Below, one piece after another: positions 43,617 through 51,565 of a DNA stretch of 64,000 bases. Each line of letters starts with the position of its first letter. Within the stretch, counting starts at the first letter, position 1. Origin of the DNA: Subsaximicrobium wynnwilliamsii (lineage in GTDB: Bacteria; Bacteroidota; Bacteroidia; Flavobacteriales; Flavobacteriaceae). The notes below the pieces were generated by a model that saw nothing but the letters and a program-made list of their open reading frames with translations, did no database searches and was not told the DNA's origin. The position numbers and the translations under genes are program-made. Location: positions 124,001 to 188,000 of the forward strand of contig NZ_VORM01000002.1 in assembly GCF_007997225.1 (NCBI RefSeq). The letters are read 5' to 3'.

Positions 43617-44837
43617 TTATTTAGTGTTATTTCGTTCTAACAATGCCATATAGAAGCCGTCAAAGCCAGATTTATGAGCAAATACATTGTTTTCTTTTAC
43701 AAATGTAAAATCTTTTCCGATTTCCGATGTTAAAAAATCATCAACTTGCATTCTGTTTTCTGAAGGAAGAATGGAACAGGTGGCATAAACCATCTTTCCT
43801 CCAGGTTTGACGATGCGGGCATATTGCTGAAGAATCCCCTGCTGGGTTTTCTTGATATCTTCAATGAATTCTGGTTGCAATTTCCATTTCGCATCCGGAT
43901 TTCTGCGTAAAACACCCAATCCAGAACAAGGTGCATCAATAAGCACGCGGTCGGCTTGGTCATATAATTTTTTGATGACCTTCGTGGTTTCAATCGCGCG
44001 GGTTTCAATATTGAAAGCACCATTGCGTTTGGCTCTACGCTTAAGTTCCTTGAGCTTATTGCCGTAGATGTCCAAGGCGATGATTTGACCCTTATTATCC
44101 ATCAAGGAAGCTAAATGTAAGGCTTTGCCACCTGCACCGGCGCAAGCATCTACAACCCGCATGCCTGGTTGTACGTCCAAAAATTCTGCAACCAATTGTG
44201 AAGACGCGTCTTGCACTTCAAAATTGCCGTTTTTAAAGGCTTCGGTTTGGAAAACGTTAGCGCGCTCCTTCAATCTTAGGGCGTTTGGATAGCCTTTAAT
44301 ATCTTCCGTGTCAAAATTTAAGTCGAACAATTCGCCTTTCAATTTTTCTTTGGTGGTTTGTAAAGTGTTGACGCGCAACACTACATCGGCCTGCTCGTTG
44401 AGTGCAGCGATCTCCTTTGTCCAGAGCTCGTCGCCCAATGCTTTTTCGCCCATTTCGTCCATCCAGTCTGGAATGGATTCGCGGTATTTTCTAGTTTGGG
44501 AAAGTTCATCAAAACGCCCCTTTATTTTTCGTGTTGGCGTGTTTTCAAAATATTGCCAATCTGGAAGCTTTATGCCTCTCAAGGTTGCCCAAACGGCAAA
44601 CATGCGCCACAGGTTATCACGGTCAAAAGGCTCTTTAACTTCAGCAATTTCGGCATATAGGCGTTTCCAACGTACGATATCGTAAGTGGTTTCTGCCACA
44701 AAGGCTCTGTCTCTACTTCCCCAGCGTTTATCGCGTCTTAGTAATTGTTGTATGACTTTATCGGCATATTTGCCCTCATTGAAAATTAGGGTCAAGCCGT
44801 CAATAATGGCGAAGCAAAGGTTTCTATGTAATCTCAT
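43617..44837 (-). CDS. RsmB/NOP-family rRNA m5C methyltransferase
   Basis: SAM-dependent cytosine-5 methyltransferase of the RsmB/NOL1/NOP2 family, 406 residues. The SAM-binding VVDACAGAGGKALHLASLM is near 230, and both catalytic cysteines are present: DAPCSGLGVLRRNPDAKW near 300 and YATCSILPSENRMQVD near 353. The N-terminal region is shorter than E. coli RsmB's NusB-like domain, so the exact rRNA target is uncertain. The endonuclease gene follows after 5 bp. Confidence 0.9.
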   Translation of the reverse strand: MRLHRNLCFAIIDGLTLIFNEGKYADKVIQQLLRRDKRWGSRDRAFVAETTYDIVRWKRLYAEIAEVKEPFDRDNLWRMFAVWATLRGIKLPDWQYFENTPTRKIKGRFDELSQTRKYRESIPDWMDEMGEKALGDELWTKEIAALNEQADVVLRVNTLQTTKEKLKGELFDLNFDTEDIKGYPNALRLKERANVFQTEAFKNGNFEVQDASSQLVAEFLDVQPGMRVVDACAGAGGKALHLASLMDNKGQIIALDIYGNKLKELKRRAKRNGAFNIETRAIETTKVIKKLYDQADRVLIDAPCSGLGVLRRNPDAKWKLQPEFIEDIKKTQQGILQQYARIVKPGGKMVYATCSILPSENRMQVDDFLTSEIGKDFTFVKENNVFAHKSGFDGFYMALLERNNTK

Positions 44838-44845
44838 GTTTTTAG

Positions 44846-44880
44846 TATTCAGTGTTCAGTTTTCAGTCTTCAGTTGGCAG
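44846..44880. repeat. Heptad repeat (nnTTCAG)5
   Basis: Five in-phase 7-bp words TATTCAG, TGTTCAG, TTTTCAG, TCTTCAG, TTGGCAG, directly upstream of the RsmB-family gene. One of many heptad arrays in the window. Confidence 0.6.
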
Positions 44881-45031
44881 TAAGGCTATTGTTGACCGAT
44901 TTTAAGGCGCAAATTTACATTATAATTCAGCAACGGACGAATGTTTTTTCAGCTTGTAAAGTGGATGATGTGTGATTTACGATTCCGTCTTGCAAACGTT
45001 GCTCAATTGATAGATAACCGCTATTTTTAGC

Positions 45032-45039
45032 TAAATTTG
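45032..45039 (+). promoter_or_regulatory. -7 box of the BNR-repeat lipoprotein
   Basis: TAAATTTG matches TAnnTTTG and ends only 5 bp before the ATG at 45045, predicting a leaderless transcript. A TTG at 45007-45009 is 22 bp upstream. Confidence 0.5.
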
Positions 45040-45044
45040 AAACC

Positions 45045-46094
45045 ATGAAACGAATCCTTTTTATTTTGATGAGTGGGTCTTTGCTTTTTTCCTGCGGAAA
45101 TGAGCCAAAATCGAAAGTGACTAAAACAGTTTCTGAAGTCACTATTGAAACTATTCTCAGTGATTCTTTGTTGAGCTTTAGGGCTATCGAAATCCTGGAT
45201 GACGGCAATTTAGCTTTCGCCGGAAGCCAGAATTCTTACGGTTTGTACAATACTAAAGATAAATCGTTGTCTGTGACCAAACAGAAAATGGATAGTCTTG
45301 AAATGGAGTTTCGTGCGGTGGCGCATACTTCGGCAGATTTTTTCATGCTATCTGTGGGAAGTCCGGCCTTTCTTTTCAAAACTGGTGACGCCGCAAAAAT
45401 GGAATTGGTTTATACCGAAGCCCATGAAAACACCTTTTATGATGCCATGAAATTTTGGAACAATAAAGAGGGCATTGCCATGGGCGACCCAACCAATGGC
45501 TGCATCAGTATCATCATTACCCGCGATGGCGGAACCACTTGGAAAAAAGTAGCTTGCGATGATTTACCAAAAGCCAAGGCAGGTGAAGCCGCTTTTGCAG
45601 CCAGCAATACCAATATTGCCATTGTTGACAATCATACCTGGATTGCCACAGGCGGAACCGCTAGCAGAATCTTATATTCGGCAGATAAAGGAGCAACTTG
45701 GGAGATCTTTGAAACACCAATCATTCAAGGCGCAGCCACAACAGGTATCTATTCACTGGATTTTTATGACACTAAAAACGGGTTCGCCATTGGAGGCGAT
45801 TATACCAAGGCAGATGCTAATTCTGCCAACAAAATAAGGACTAAAGATGGCGGAAAAACCTGGGAGTTGGTGGCTAAAGATGAGTCACCAGGGTATAGAA
45901 GCTGTGTGCAATATGTCCCAAATAGCGATGCAAAAGAACTGGTAACTGTTGGCTTTAAAGGCATAGACTACTCAAAAGATTCAGGGAACACCTGGACGCA
46001 TTTAAGCGATGAAGGCTTTTACACGATACGGTTTTTAAATGATAGCACGGCTTTTGCAGCCGGAAAAGGACGGATAGCAAAATTGAAATTTTAA
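45045..46094 (+). CDS. YCF48/BNR-repeat beta-propeller lipoprotein
   Basis: A 349-residue predicted lipoprotein (signal MKRILFILMSGSLLFSC, lipobox LFSC). The mature part is a sialidase-like/YCF48-type beta-propeller with repeated Asp-box motifs: RDGGTTWKKVAC, SADKGATWEIFE, KDGGKTWELVAK and SKDSGNTWTHLS. Often annotated as oxidoreductase or photosystem-assembly-like, but in Bacteroidota its role is unknown. It carries no sorting domain, so it is probably a periplasmic or surface lipid-anchored scaffold. A MITE-like element begins 48 bp after its stop. Confidence 0.85.
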   Translation: MKRILFILMSGSLLFSCGNEPKSKVTKTVSEVTIETILSDSLLSFRAIEILDDGNLAFAGSQNSYGLYNTKDKSLSVTKQKMDSLEMEFRAVAHTSADFFMLSVGSPAFLFKTGDAAKMELVYTEAHENTFYDAMKFWNNKEGIAMGDPTNGCISIIITRDGGTTWKKVACDDLPKAKAGEAAFAASNTNIAIVDNHTWIATGGTASRILYSADKGATWEIFETPIIQGAATTGIYSLDFYDTKNGFAIGGDYTKADANSANKIRTKDGGKTWELVAKDESPGYRSCVQYVPNSDAKELVTVGFKGIDYSKDSGNTWTHLSDEGFYTIRFLNDSTAFAAGKGRIAKLKF

Positions 46095-46141
46095 GGTTGG
46101 CCCTAAATCCCCAAAGGGAACTTTTGATTTTAGTTTTATTT

Positions 46142-46528
46142 GGCTCTAGTTTAAACCAGGTATAATAACGTTGCATTACAATTTTCGGCATCATGTCGCC
46201 CTTTAGGGAGGGGCAAAAATATGATGTCGAAAATTCAATTAATTTTGCCCTGAACTAAAGGGAATAATTGAGTTTTCTAGAGTTGAGACTGCTCAAAATA
46301 TTTGGATTTTAAATAAAATTTCAGTAGTGTCCGGTTAAACACCATATGATGTCCGCCGCGGCGGACAGTATGCCGTTAGGCATTTAATATGGGTAACTAA
46401 ATAGAACCCCTGCAAAGGCTAGTCCCGTAGGGACTAAATATAGAATGGGGTTTCCCAGAATCGTGTATTACTCTTATCGGACAACAATAAAAAAATTTAA
46501 AGAATCAACGCTTGATTAAACTAGAGCC
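46142..46528. mobile_element. MITE-like element, copy 2 (387 bp, 8-bp TSD, nested insertion)
   Basis: Same 13-bp ends as copy 1: GGCTCTAGTTTAA at 46142-46154 and TTAAACTAGAGCC at 46516-46528. It is flanked by an exact 8-bp direct repeat TTTTATTT at 46134-46141 and 46529-46536. The outer parts align closely with copy 1 (for example ATTTTCGGCATCATG, AAAATTCAATTAATTTTGCC and AAAGAATCAACGCTTGATTA). About 170 bp that copy 1 lacks is inserted near the right end. No transposase is encoded. Confidence 0.88.
46322..46491. mobile_element. Nested repeat element inside MITE copy 2
   Basis: About 170 bp absent from copy 1, bordered by a 7-bp AAAATTT on each side (46315-46321 and 46492-46498), a possible target duplication. 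Its ends are related inverted repeats (AGTGTCCGGTTAA on the left, TTATCGGACAACA on the right). It contains the 18-bp palindrome TGTCCGCCGCGGCGGACA (46350-46367) and the hairpin TAGTCCCGTAGGGACTA (46420-46436). The hairpin recalls REP-like sequences common in Bacteroidota. Non-coding. Confidence 0.65.
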
Positions 46529-46557
46529 TTTTATTTTGATATGGCAAATTTTAAGGA

Positions 46558-47009
46558 TTTTTATAGTTGAAGAAATAATGTAAAACAATTCAAAATCAAC
46601 AATCATCAATCGTCAATCGTCAATCAAAAATTTTAAATCGCCAATCCTTCACAGCTCATTCTTAAAAACAAAACTTCATGTGGATATTCGAATCCATACT
46701 TCAGCATTCTGTGTTCAGAATTCATTATTCGGCGTTCTCTCAGATTCCCGTATAATTACTCGGTGTAATCACTTTCAATTCGGTTTTTATAGTTGAAGAA
46801 ATAATGTAAAACAATTCAAAATCAACAATCATCAATCGTCAATCAAAAATTTTAAATCGCTAATCCTTCACAGCTCATTCCTAAAAACAAAACTTCATGT
46901 GGATATTCGAATCCATACTTCAGCATTCTGTGTTCAGAATTCATTATTCGGCGTTCTCTCAGATTCCCGTATAATTACTCGGTGTAATCACTTTCAATTC
47001 GGTTTTTAT
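46558..47009. repeat. Tandem duplication covering the 3' end of purB
   Basis: Two adjacent near-identical copies: about 46565-46790 (226 bp) and 46791-47009 (219 bp). The second copy contains the true last 16 codons and stop of purB (46959-47009); the first carries a non-functional duplicate of that tail (46740-46790). The copies differ by one 7-bp GTCAATC heptad and a few single bases. The unit includes heptad runs (AATCGTC type) and CATTCTGTGTTCAGAATTCA words. Confidence 0.88.
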
Positions 47010-48302
47010 GGCTTCGGAAACATCCAAAGTATCAATAAACGCTGCTATGGATTTCGCATTGATGACCTCATTGGTTCGGGTTAATCCTTTTAGGGCTTCA
47101 TAAGGGTTTGGATAGCCTTCACGACGTAAAATTGTTTGGATGGCTTCAGCGACCACTGCCCAGTTCTGCTCCAGATCTTGTGCGAATTTGGCTTTATTCA
47201 GCAATAATTTATGTAAGCCTTTTACGGTAGATTTAAAACCAATCAAGGTATGTGCAAAAGGTACGCCAACATTGCGCAACACGGTACTATCGGTCAAATC
47301 ACGCTGTAATCTTGAAATTGGTAGTTTGGCTGATAAATGTTCGAAAATAGCATTGGCGAAGCCAAGATTTCCCTCAGAATTCTCAAAATCAATCGGGTTG
47401 ACTTTATGAGGCATGGCGCTGCTGCCCACTTCGCCTTCTTTGATTTTTTGTTTGAAATATTCCATCGAGACGTAGGTCCAGATATCTCGGTCAAGATCAA
47501 TAACAATGGTGTTGATACGTTTGAGGCCGTCAAAAAGCGCGGCCAAATGGTCGTAATGTTCAATTTGCGTGGTAGGAAAAGAATGGTGCAGACCCAGTGT
47601 TTCCTGAACAAATTTTGTACCGAATGCTTTCCAATCCTTATCAGGGTAGGCGACTTTATGGGCATTGTAATTTCCGGTGGCACCTCCAAATTTGGCCGCA
47701 CTTGGGATGTCGTTCAATAAATCAAATTGGGCTTCCAAACGGGCGGCAAAGACTTCAATCTCCTTGCCCAATCGCGTTGGGGAAGCTGGCTGACCGTGAG
47801 TTCTTGCCAACATTGGGATGTCTTTCCAATCGTTCGCCAAGGACTTCAATGTTTTAAAGACCTCTAAATATTCAGGAACATAAACATCGTTCATCGCTTC
47901 CTTAATGCTCAAAGGAATTGCGGTATTGTTGATGTCTTGCGAGGTCAATCCGAAGTGAATGAATTCTTTGAACCTAGACAGTTTCAGTTGGTCAAACTGC
48001 TTTTTTATAAAATATTCAACCGCCTTGACATCGTGATTGGTAATGCTTTCAATGTCCTTAATGGCCTGCGCATCTTCCGAAGAAAAATTGGTGTAGATGG
48101 CTCTTAAATCTTCAAAAGTGCTGCTATCAACGTCCTTTAATTGTGGCAATCCAAATTCACAAAGTGCGATAAAATATTCGATCTCTACCCGAACCCGGTA
48201 TTTAATGAGTGCTTCCTCAGAAAAGTAGGGGGCGAGATTACTGACTTTGTTTCTATAACGACCGTCGATTGGTGAAATGGCGCTGAGTGATGAGATTGAC
48301 AT
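46959..48302 (-). CDS. purB: Adenylosuccinate lyase
   Basis: Fumarase-superfamily enzyme acting twice in purine synthesis (SAICAR to AICAR, and adenylosuccinate to AMP). Started at the ATG at 48302 (MSISSLSAISPIDGRYRNKV), it has 447 residues. A TTG eight codons upstream lies on the -7 box and is rejected. The superfamily signature GSSAMPHKVNPIDFEN is near 280, LARTHGQPASPTRLGKE near 160, and the nearby QTTQIEHYDHLA region holds substrate-binding His. Its 3' end has been duplicated downstream. With purL it is one of two purine genes in the window, but they are not in an operon. Confidence 0.95.
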   Translation of the reverse strand: MSISSLSAISPIDGRYRNKVSNLAPYFSEEALIKYRVRVEIEYFIALCEFGLPQLKDVDSSTFEDLRAIYTNFSSEDAQAIKDIESITNHDVKAVEYFIKKQFDQLKLSRFKEFIHFGLTSQDINNTAIPLSIKEAMNDVYVPEYLEVFKTLKSLANDWKDIPMLARTHGQPASPTRLGKEIEVFAARLEAQFDLLNDIPSAAKFGGATGNYNAHKVAYPDKDWKAFGTKFVQETLGLHHSFPTTQIEHYDHLAALFDGLKRINTIVIDLDRDIWTYVSMEYFKQKIKEGEVGSSAMPHKVNPIDFENSEGNLGFANAIFEHLSAKLPISRLQRDLTDSTVLRNVGVPFAHTLIGFKSTVKGLHKLLLNKAKFAQDLEQNWAVVAEAIQTILRREGYPNPYEALKGLTRTNEVINAKSIAAFIDTLDVSEAIKTELKVITPSNYTGI

Positions 48303-48323
48303 GGCTTTAAGATTTTGAAGCGC

Positions 48324-48331
48324 CAAAGATA
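48324..48331 (-). promoter_or_regulatory. -7 box of purB
   Basis: On the minus strand TATCTTTG matches TAnnTTTG and lies 22 bp upstream of the ATG at 48302, so the start at 48302 is supported. No clear -33 TTTG is visible. Confidence 0.5.
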
Positions 48332-48590
48332 GGCAATTGAATTAGGAAAGGATACTCTGGACTTCCGTTCTTTGATCTTTTTTGAGATGTGCCTTTGCGC
48401 TTTATATGCGAGCCGCACTCAAGCATGATTTGAATCTTGGGTTCAATCCAATTCGGTCTTTATCGTTTTGGAATGGGCTTTAGCGCTAACTTTACACCAA
48501 TGGTCAAGAAATTTTATTCCTTCCAAAGTTGATTGGTGGTCAAGATGTTTTTGTTAATTTTAAAAATTCTTAAAAGTTAACCTAATAAAA

Positions 48591-49058
48591 ATGAAAGTCG
48601 TCAAAAAAATACTTGTGGTATTATTGATAGTGTTGGTCATCATGCAATTCTTCGCGCCCAAAAAAAACCAAGGCGATTTGGCGAGTTTAAATGCCTTTAC
48701 TGTGGAAACCAATATGCCCAAAAATGTGCAAAGCATCTTTGAAAATACCTGTTACGATTGCCATAGCGATTATACGCGCTACCCTTGGTACGATAGGATC
48801 ACACCCCTAAATTATTGGTTGGCCGACCATATAGAGGAAGGAAAAGAACATTTCAATGCTTCCAGTTGGGATCGTTATACGATTAAAAAGAAAGATCACA
48901 AACTCGAGGAATTGATTGAGGAAGTTGAGAAAAAAAATATGCCACTGGAATCTTATACCTATACACATGCCGAAGCAAAATTGAGCGATGAAGAGATTAA
49001 AGCGGTCGTGGCATGGGCGAAAACGGTTAGAGCTGGCTATAATTTGGTAAGTAATTAA
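48591..49058 (+). CDS. Haem-binding domain protein
   Basis: A 155-residue protein with an N-terminal anchor helix (residues 5-22, VVKKILVVLLIVLVIMQFFA) and a c-type haem motif CYDCH at about 52-56 in NTCYDCHSDYTRYPWYDRIT. This is the haem_bd domain pattern (DxxCYxCHSxxTxxPWY) found in Bacteroidota periplasmic cytochromes. A Met later in KKNMPLESYTYTHAEAKLSD may be the distal ligand. Role is probably periplasmic electron transfer. It ends 48 bp before a glycosyltransferase, with four AAATTCC heptads between. Confidence 0.87.
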   Translation: MKVVKKILVVLLIVLVIMQFFAPKKNQGDLASLNAFTVETNMPKNVQSIFENTCYDCHSDYTRYPWYDRITPLNYWLADHIEEGKEHFNASSWDRYTIKKKDHKLEELIEEVEKKNMPLESYTYTHAEAKLSDEEIKAVVAWAKTVRAGYNLVSN

Positions 49059-49085
49059 AATTCCAAATTCCAAATTCCAAAATCC
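49058..49085. repeat. Heptad repeat (AAATTCC)4
   Basis: AAATTCC three times and AAAATCC once, exactly in phase, starting at the stop codon of the haem protein gene and ending 21 bp before the glycosyltransferase ATG. Confidence 0.7.
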
Positions 49086-49106
49086 ACGAGCTAACTGCCA
49101 ATAGCA

Positions 49107-50345
49107 ATGAATAAAAAGCTACTCATCATCGGTTTTGTGTGGCCTGAGCCTAAAAGTTCGGCTGCGGGTAGTAGGATGCTGCAATTGATTTATTTTTTTA
49201 AGGCTCAAGATTATCAAATTACTTTTGCGACTGCCTGTGCTAAATCTAACAATGCTTTTGACCTAGAACAAATTGGAGTTGATAAGATTGGTATTAAACT
49301 CAACGATGCCAGTTTTGACGAATTCATTCTGAAATTAAAACCTGATGTTGTGCTTTTTGATCGTTTTATGAGCGAGGAGCAATTTGGCTGGCGTGTCGCA
49401 GACCAGCTTCCCGAAGCGTTGAGAATTTTGGATACGGAAGATTTGCATTTTCTGCGGAAGGCTAGGGAAGCCGCTTTCAAGAGCAATGCCAAGAACGAAA
49501 ATGACTTCTTAATCAGCGATACCACCAAACGTGAAATCGCGAGTATGTATCGCTGTGATTTGAGTTTGATAATTTCTGAAGCTGAAGTACAGCTCTTGCG
49601 ACAGCGCTTTGAAATCTCAAGTGACTTGTTGTTTTACTTGCCGTTTTTGGTTGAAACGCCTTCCGAAGCATCAAAAATAGAACTGCCCAAATACCAAGAC
49701 CGTGCTCATTTTATGACGATTGGTAATTTTATACATCCTCCCAATTACAATGCGCTGCTGTATCTCAAAGAAACGATATGGCCAAAAATCAGACAGCAAC
49801 TGCCAAAGGCTGAACTTCATAATTATGGGGCTTATGCGCCGCAGAAAGTAAGTGAGCTTCACAATGAAAAAGAAGGATTTTTGATTAAAGGCTGGGCGGA
49901 AGACGTCAATGAGGTCATGCAAGATTCTAGAATGCTATTGGCGCCGATTCGTTTTGGTGCGGGACTAAAAGGAAAAATCTTTGACGCGCTGCAAAATGGG
50001 ACCCCTTTAATTACTACCACTTTTGGGGCAGAAGGCATTATGACTCCTGAAATTGCCAATGGCTTTATTTGTGATTCCCCTGATGCATTTTCTGAAGCAG
50101 CTGTAAAATTGTATGAAAACGAAACGCTTTGGTTAGATAAACAAGCCAAAGGCTTTGAGATTTTATCCACTAAATTTTCAAAGTCGCATTTTGAGACGGA
50201 GTTTGCAGCGCGATTAAGTCGTTTAGTGCAAAACTACAAACGAGAACGCCAACAGAATTTTATCGGGCAGTTGTTGCAGCATCACAGTTTGCAAAGCACA
50301 AAATATATGGGGAAATGGATCGAGGCTAAGCATAAGAAGCCCTAA
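49107..50345 (+). CDS. Glycosyltransferase (GT4-like)
   Basis: A 412-residue GT-B glycosyltransferase. The N-terminal WPEPKSSAAGSRMLQLIYFF is the donor-side start typical of family 1/GT4 proteins, and the C-terminal APIRFGAGLKGKIFDALQNG followed by PLITTTFGAEGI is the nucleotide-sugar-binding E/G-rich region. Sugar and acceptor are unknown, and no polysaccharide cluster is nearby. It may modify cell-surface glycans or a lipid carrier. Confidence 0.85.
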   Translation: MNKKLLIIGFVWPEPKSSAAGSRMLQLIYFFKAQDYQITFATACAKSNNAFDLEQIGVDKIGIKLNDASFDEFILKLKPDVVLFDRFMSEEQFGWRVADQLPEALRILDTEDLHFLRKAREAAFKSNAKNENDFLISDTTKREIASMYRCDLSLIISEAEVQLLRQRFEISSDLLFYLPFLVETPSEASKIELPKYQDRAHFMTIGNFIHPPNYNALLYLKETIWPKIRQQLPKAELHNYGAYAPQKVSELHNEKEGFLIKGWAEDVNEVMQDSRMLLAPIRFGAGLKGKIFDALQNGTPLITTTFGAEGIMTPEIANGFICDSPDAFSEAAVKLYENETLWLDKQAKGFEILSTKFSKSHFETEFAARLSRLVQNYKRERQQNFIGQLLQHHSLQSTKYMGKWIEAKHKKP

Positions 50346-50378
50346 TTCAAGGTATTTAAAATCTTACTTAGTGCTTTA

Positions 50379-50852
50379 TTACGAATCTTGCCCGATATCA
50401 AACTTTGAGAGGATTTCCAGTGCTTCATTCGCCAAATAATCTGTTAGGCCTACCGATGCGCTGGTTTGTATGAGTTTGTTTTTCAAGACGTCGGGTAAGG
50501 CGTTCAGTGACTTGTCGTCGTCAATAATGATAAAGCCCTGGTTGGTATCTTGGCTTTCGAACCATTTCAAAAGCTCATCTTTTCTATTTAAAAGGCTCAC
50601 ATTGTCGGGAAGGCGAGAGATGTTATTGACTTGAATATGGCGATGATTGAAAATGGCAGCCCATTGTTCTAAAGAAAAAAGAGTTTTGTGGGAGGTGGTT
50701 AAAACAATATCAGCACCTGTTTTGGCGATGATCTTATTCAAGGCTTGTGTCGCTCTTGAACTAAACTCAGGAAAACCGTCCTCTAAAATTTTAAGTTGCC
50801 TCCAAGAATTGGCAGGCACCATAACACCGTCTATGTCTAAGTAAATGAGCAT
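50379..50852 (-). CDS. HAD-like domain protein
   Basis: A 157-residue minimal HAD domain. It opens MLIYLDIDGVMV with nucleophile Asp6 and acid Asp8, then DIVLTTSHK (motif II Thr/Ser) and a FIIIDDDKSLNAL acidic motif near 116. It resembles the HAD_SAK_2 group seen as stand-alone proteins near RNA-repair and ParB-like genes. Function unknown. It is followed on the same strand direction by nothing, and preceded 19 bp upstream by a ParB-like gene, so a two-gene unit is likely. Confidence 0.78.
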   Translation of the reverse strand: MLIYLDIDGVMVPANSWRQLKILEDGFPEFSSRATQALNKIIAKTGADIVLTTSHKTLFSLEQWAAIFNHRHIQVNNISRLPDNVSLLNRKDELLKWFESQDTNQGFIIIDDDKSLNALPDVLKNKLIQTSASVGLTDYLANEALEILSKFDIGQDS

Positions 50853-50871
50853 GATTCAAAGATAATAAAAA

Positions 50872-51255
50872 TTAGCGCGTGAGTTCTAGCAGTTCTTCCA
50901 AAGCGAGGATGTTGGATTGAGCATCCAAATGATTCCAGTGCAAAATATCGTCTTCCGTATCCCAGTCTTCTGCAACAAAATCAACTTCAGTCCAATCGTA
51001 AGCAATGGTTGCAGATGTTTTTGGGGATTTTAAAGTTTCTAGATCCACATCTGCCAAAAGGGAACTTATATAACGATGATGACCGTCAATTATCAAACTA
51101 TCGCAGACTTTGATCGCATCGAATTTTATGCCCCTTGCCATTTTTTTGTAGAGCCTGTTGATGAGCGGCAATGACAATTTTTTGTGGGTAGAACGCAATT
51201 CTGCCTGCTTATTTGCAATGGTATTCAGGATGTTGGTTTTGTCTAAGACGTTCAT
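50872..51255 (-). CDS. ParB/sulfiredoxin-like small protein
   Basis: A 127-residue protein with a ParB N-terminal-like segment: FDAIKVCDSLIIDGHHRYIS (about 49-68), where DGHHR is the ParB/Srx nucleotide-binding motif. The C-terminal part is acidic (DWTEVDFVAEDWDTEDDILH). No DNA-binding helix-turn-helix of true ParB is seen, so it is not a partition protein; a nucleotide-dependent enzyme or adaptor is more likely. It sits 19 bp upstream of the HAD gene. Confidence 0.7.
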   Translation of the reverse strand: MNVLDKTNILNTIANKQAELRSTHKKLSLPLINRLYKKMARGIKFDAIKVCDSLIIDGHHRYISSLLADVDLETLKSPKTSATIAYDWTEVDFVAEDWDTEDDILHWNHLDAQSNILALEELLELTR

Positions 51256-51565
51256 TTTTTCTGAAGGATTCTAATACTGCTAAGCTAAACTATGGGTTAC
51301 CAGTGTGTTAGTTGTAAATCAGATCTCCGTTTTCATCCTTTAGGAGAGTGACTCTGTCAGGCCTATGCGCAGCCGTTGGCATGGGAAACGTGATTTTTAA
51401 AAGGGATGCAGACGCTGTGATTTAGCGCGAGCAGTAATTTTTACTTTTTTTGATTTCAATTTGTTTAACTTGAAACGAAATACACGGATCGGATCGATTT
51501 GCAAACCTTCCAAATTTCCACAAATCACGGCAATTGATTATAGCTTTTGAACTTTGCTTAAAATG
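51256..51565. other. Intergenic region
   Basis: About 310 bp between the ParB-like gene and the NYN-LOTUS gene (both on the minus strand). I see no gene, hairpin or promoter box I can defend here. Confidence 0.4.

Noticed and set aside
50872-51255. Chromosome-partition ParB
   Set aside because: Only the small DGHHR domain is present, with no helix-turn-helix and no parA neighbour.
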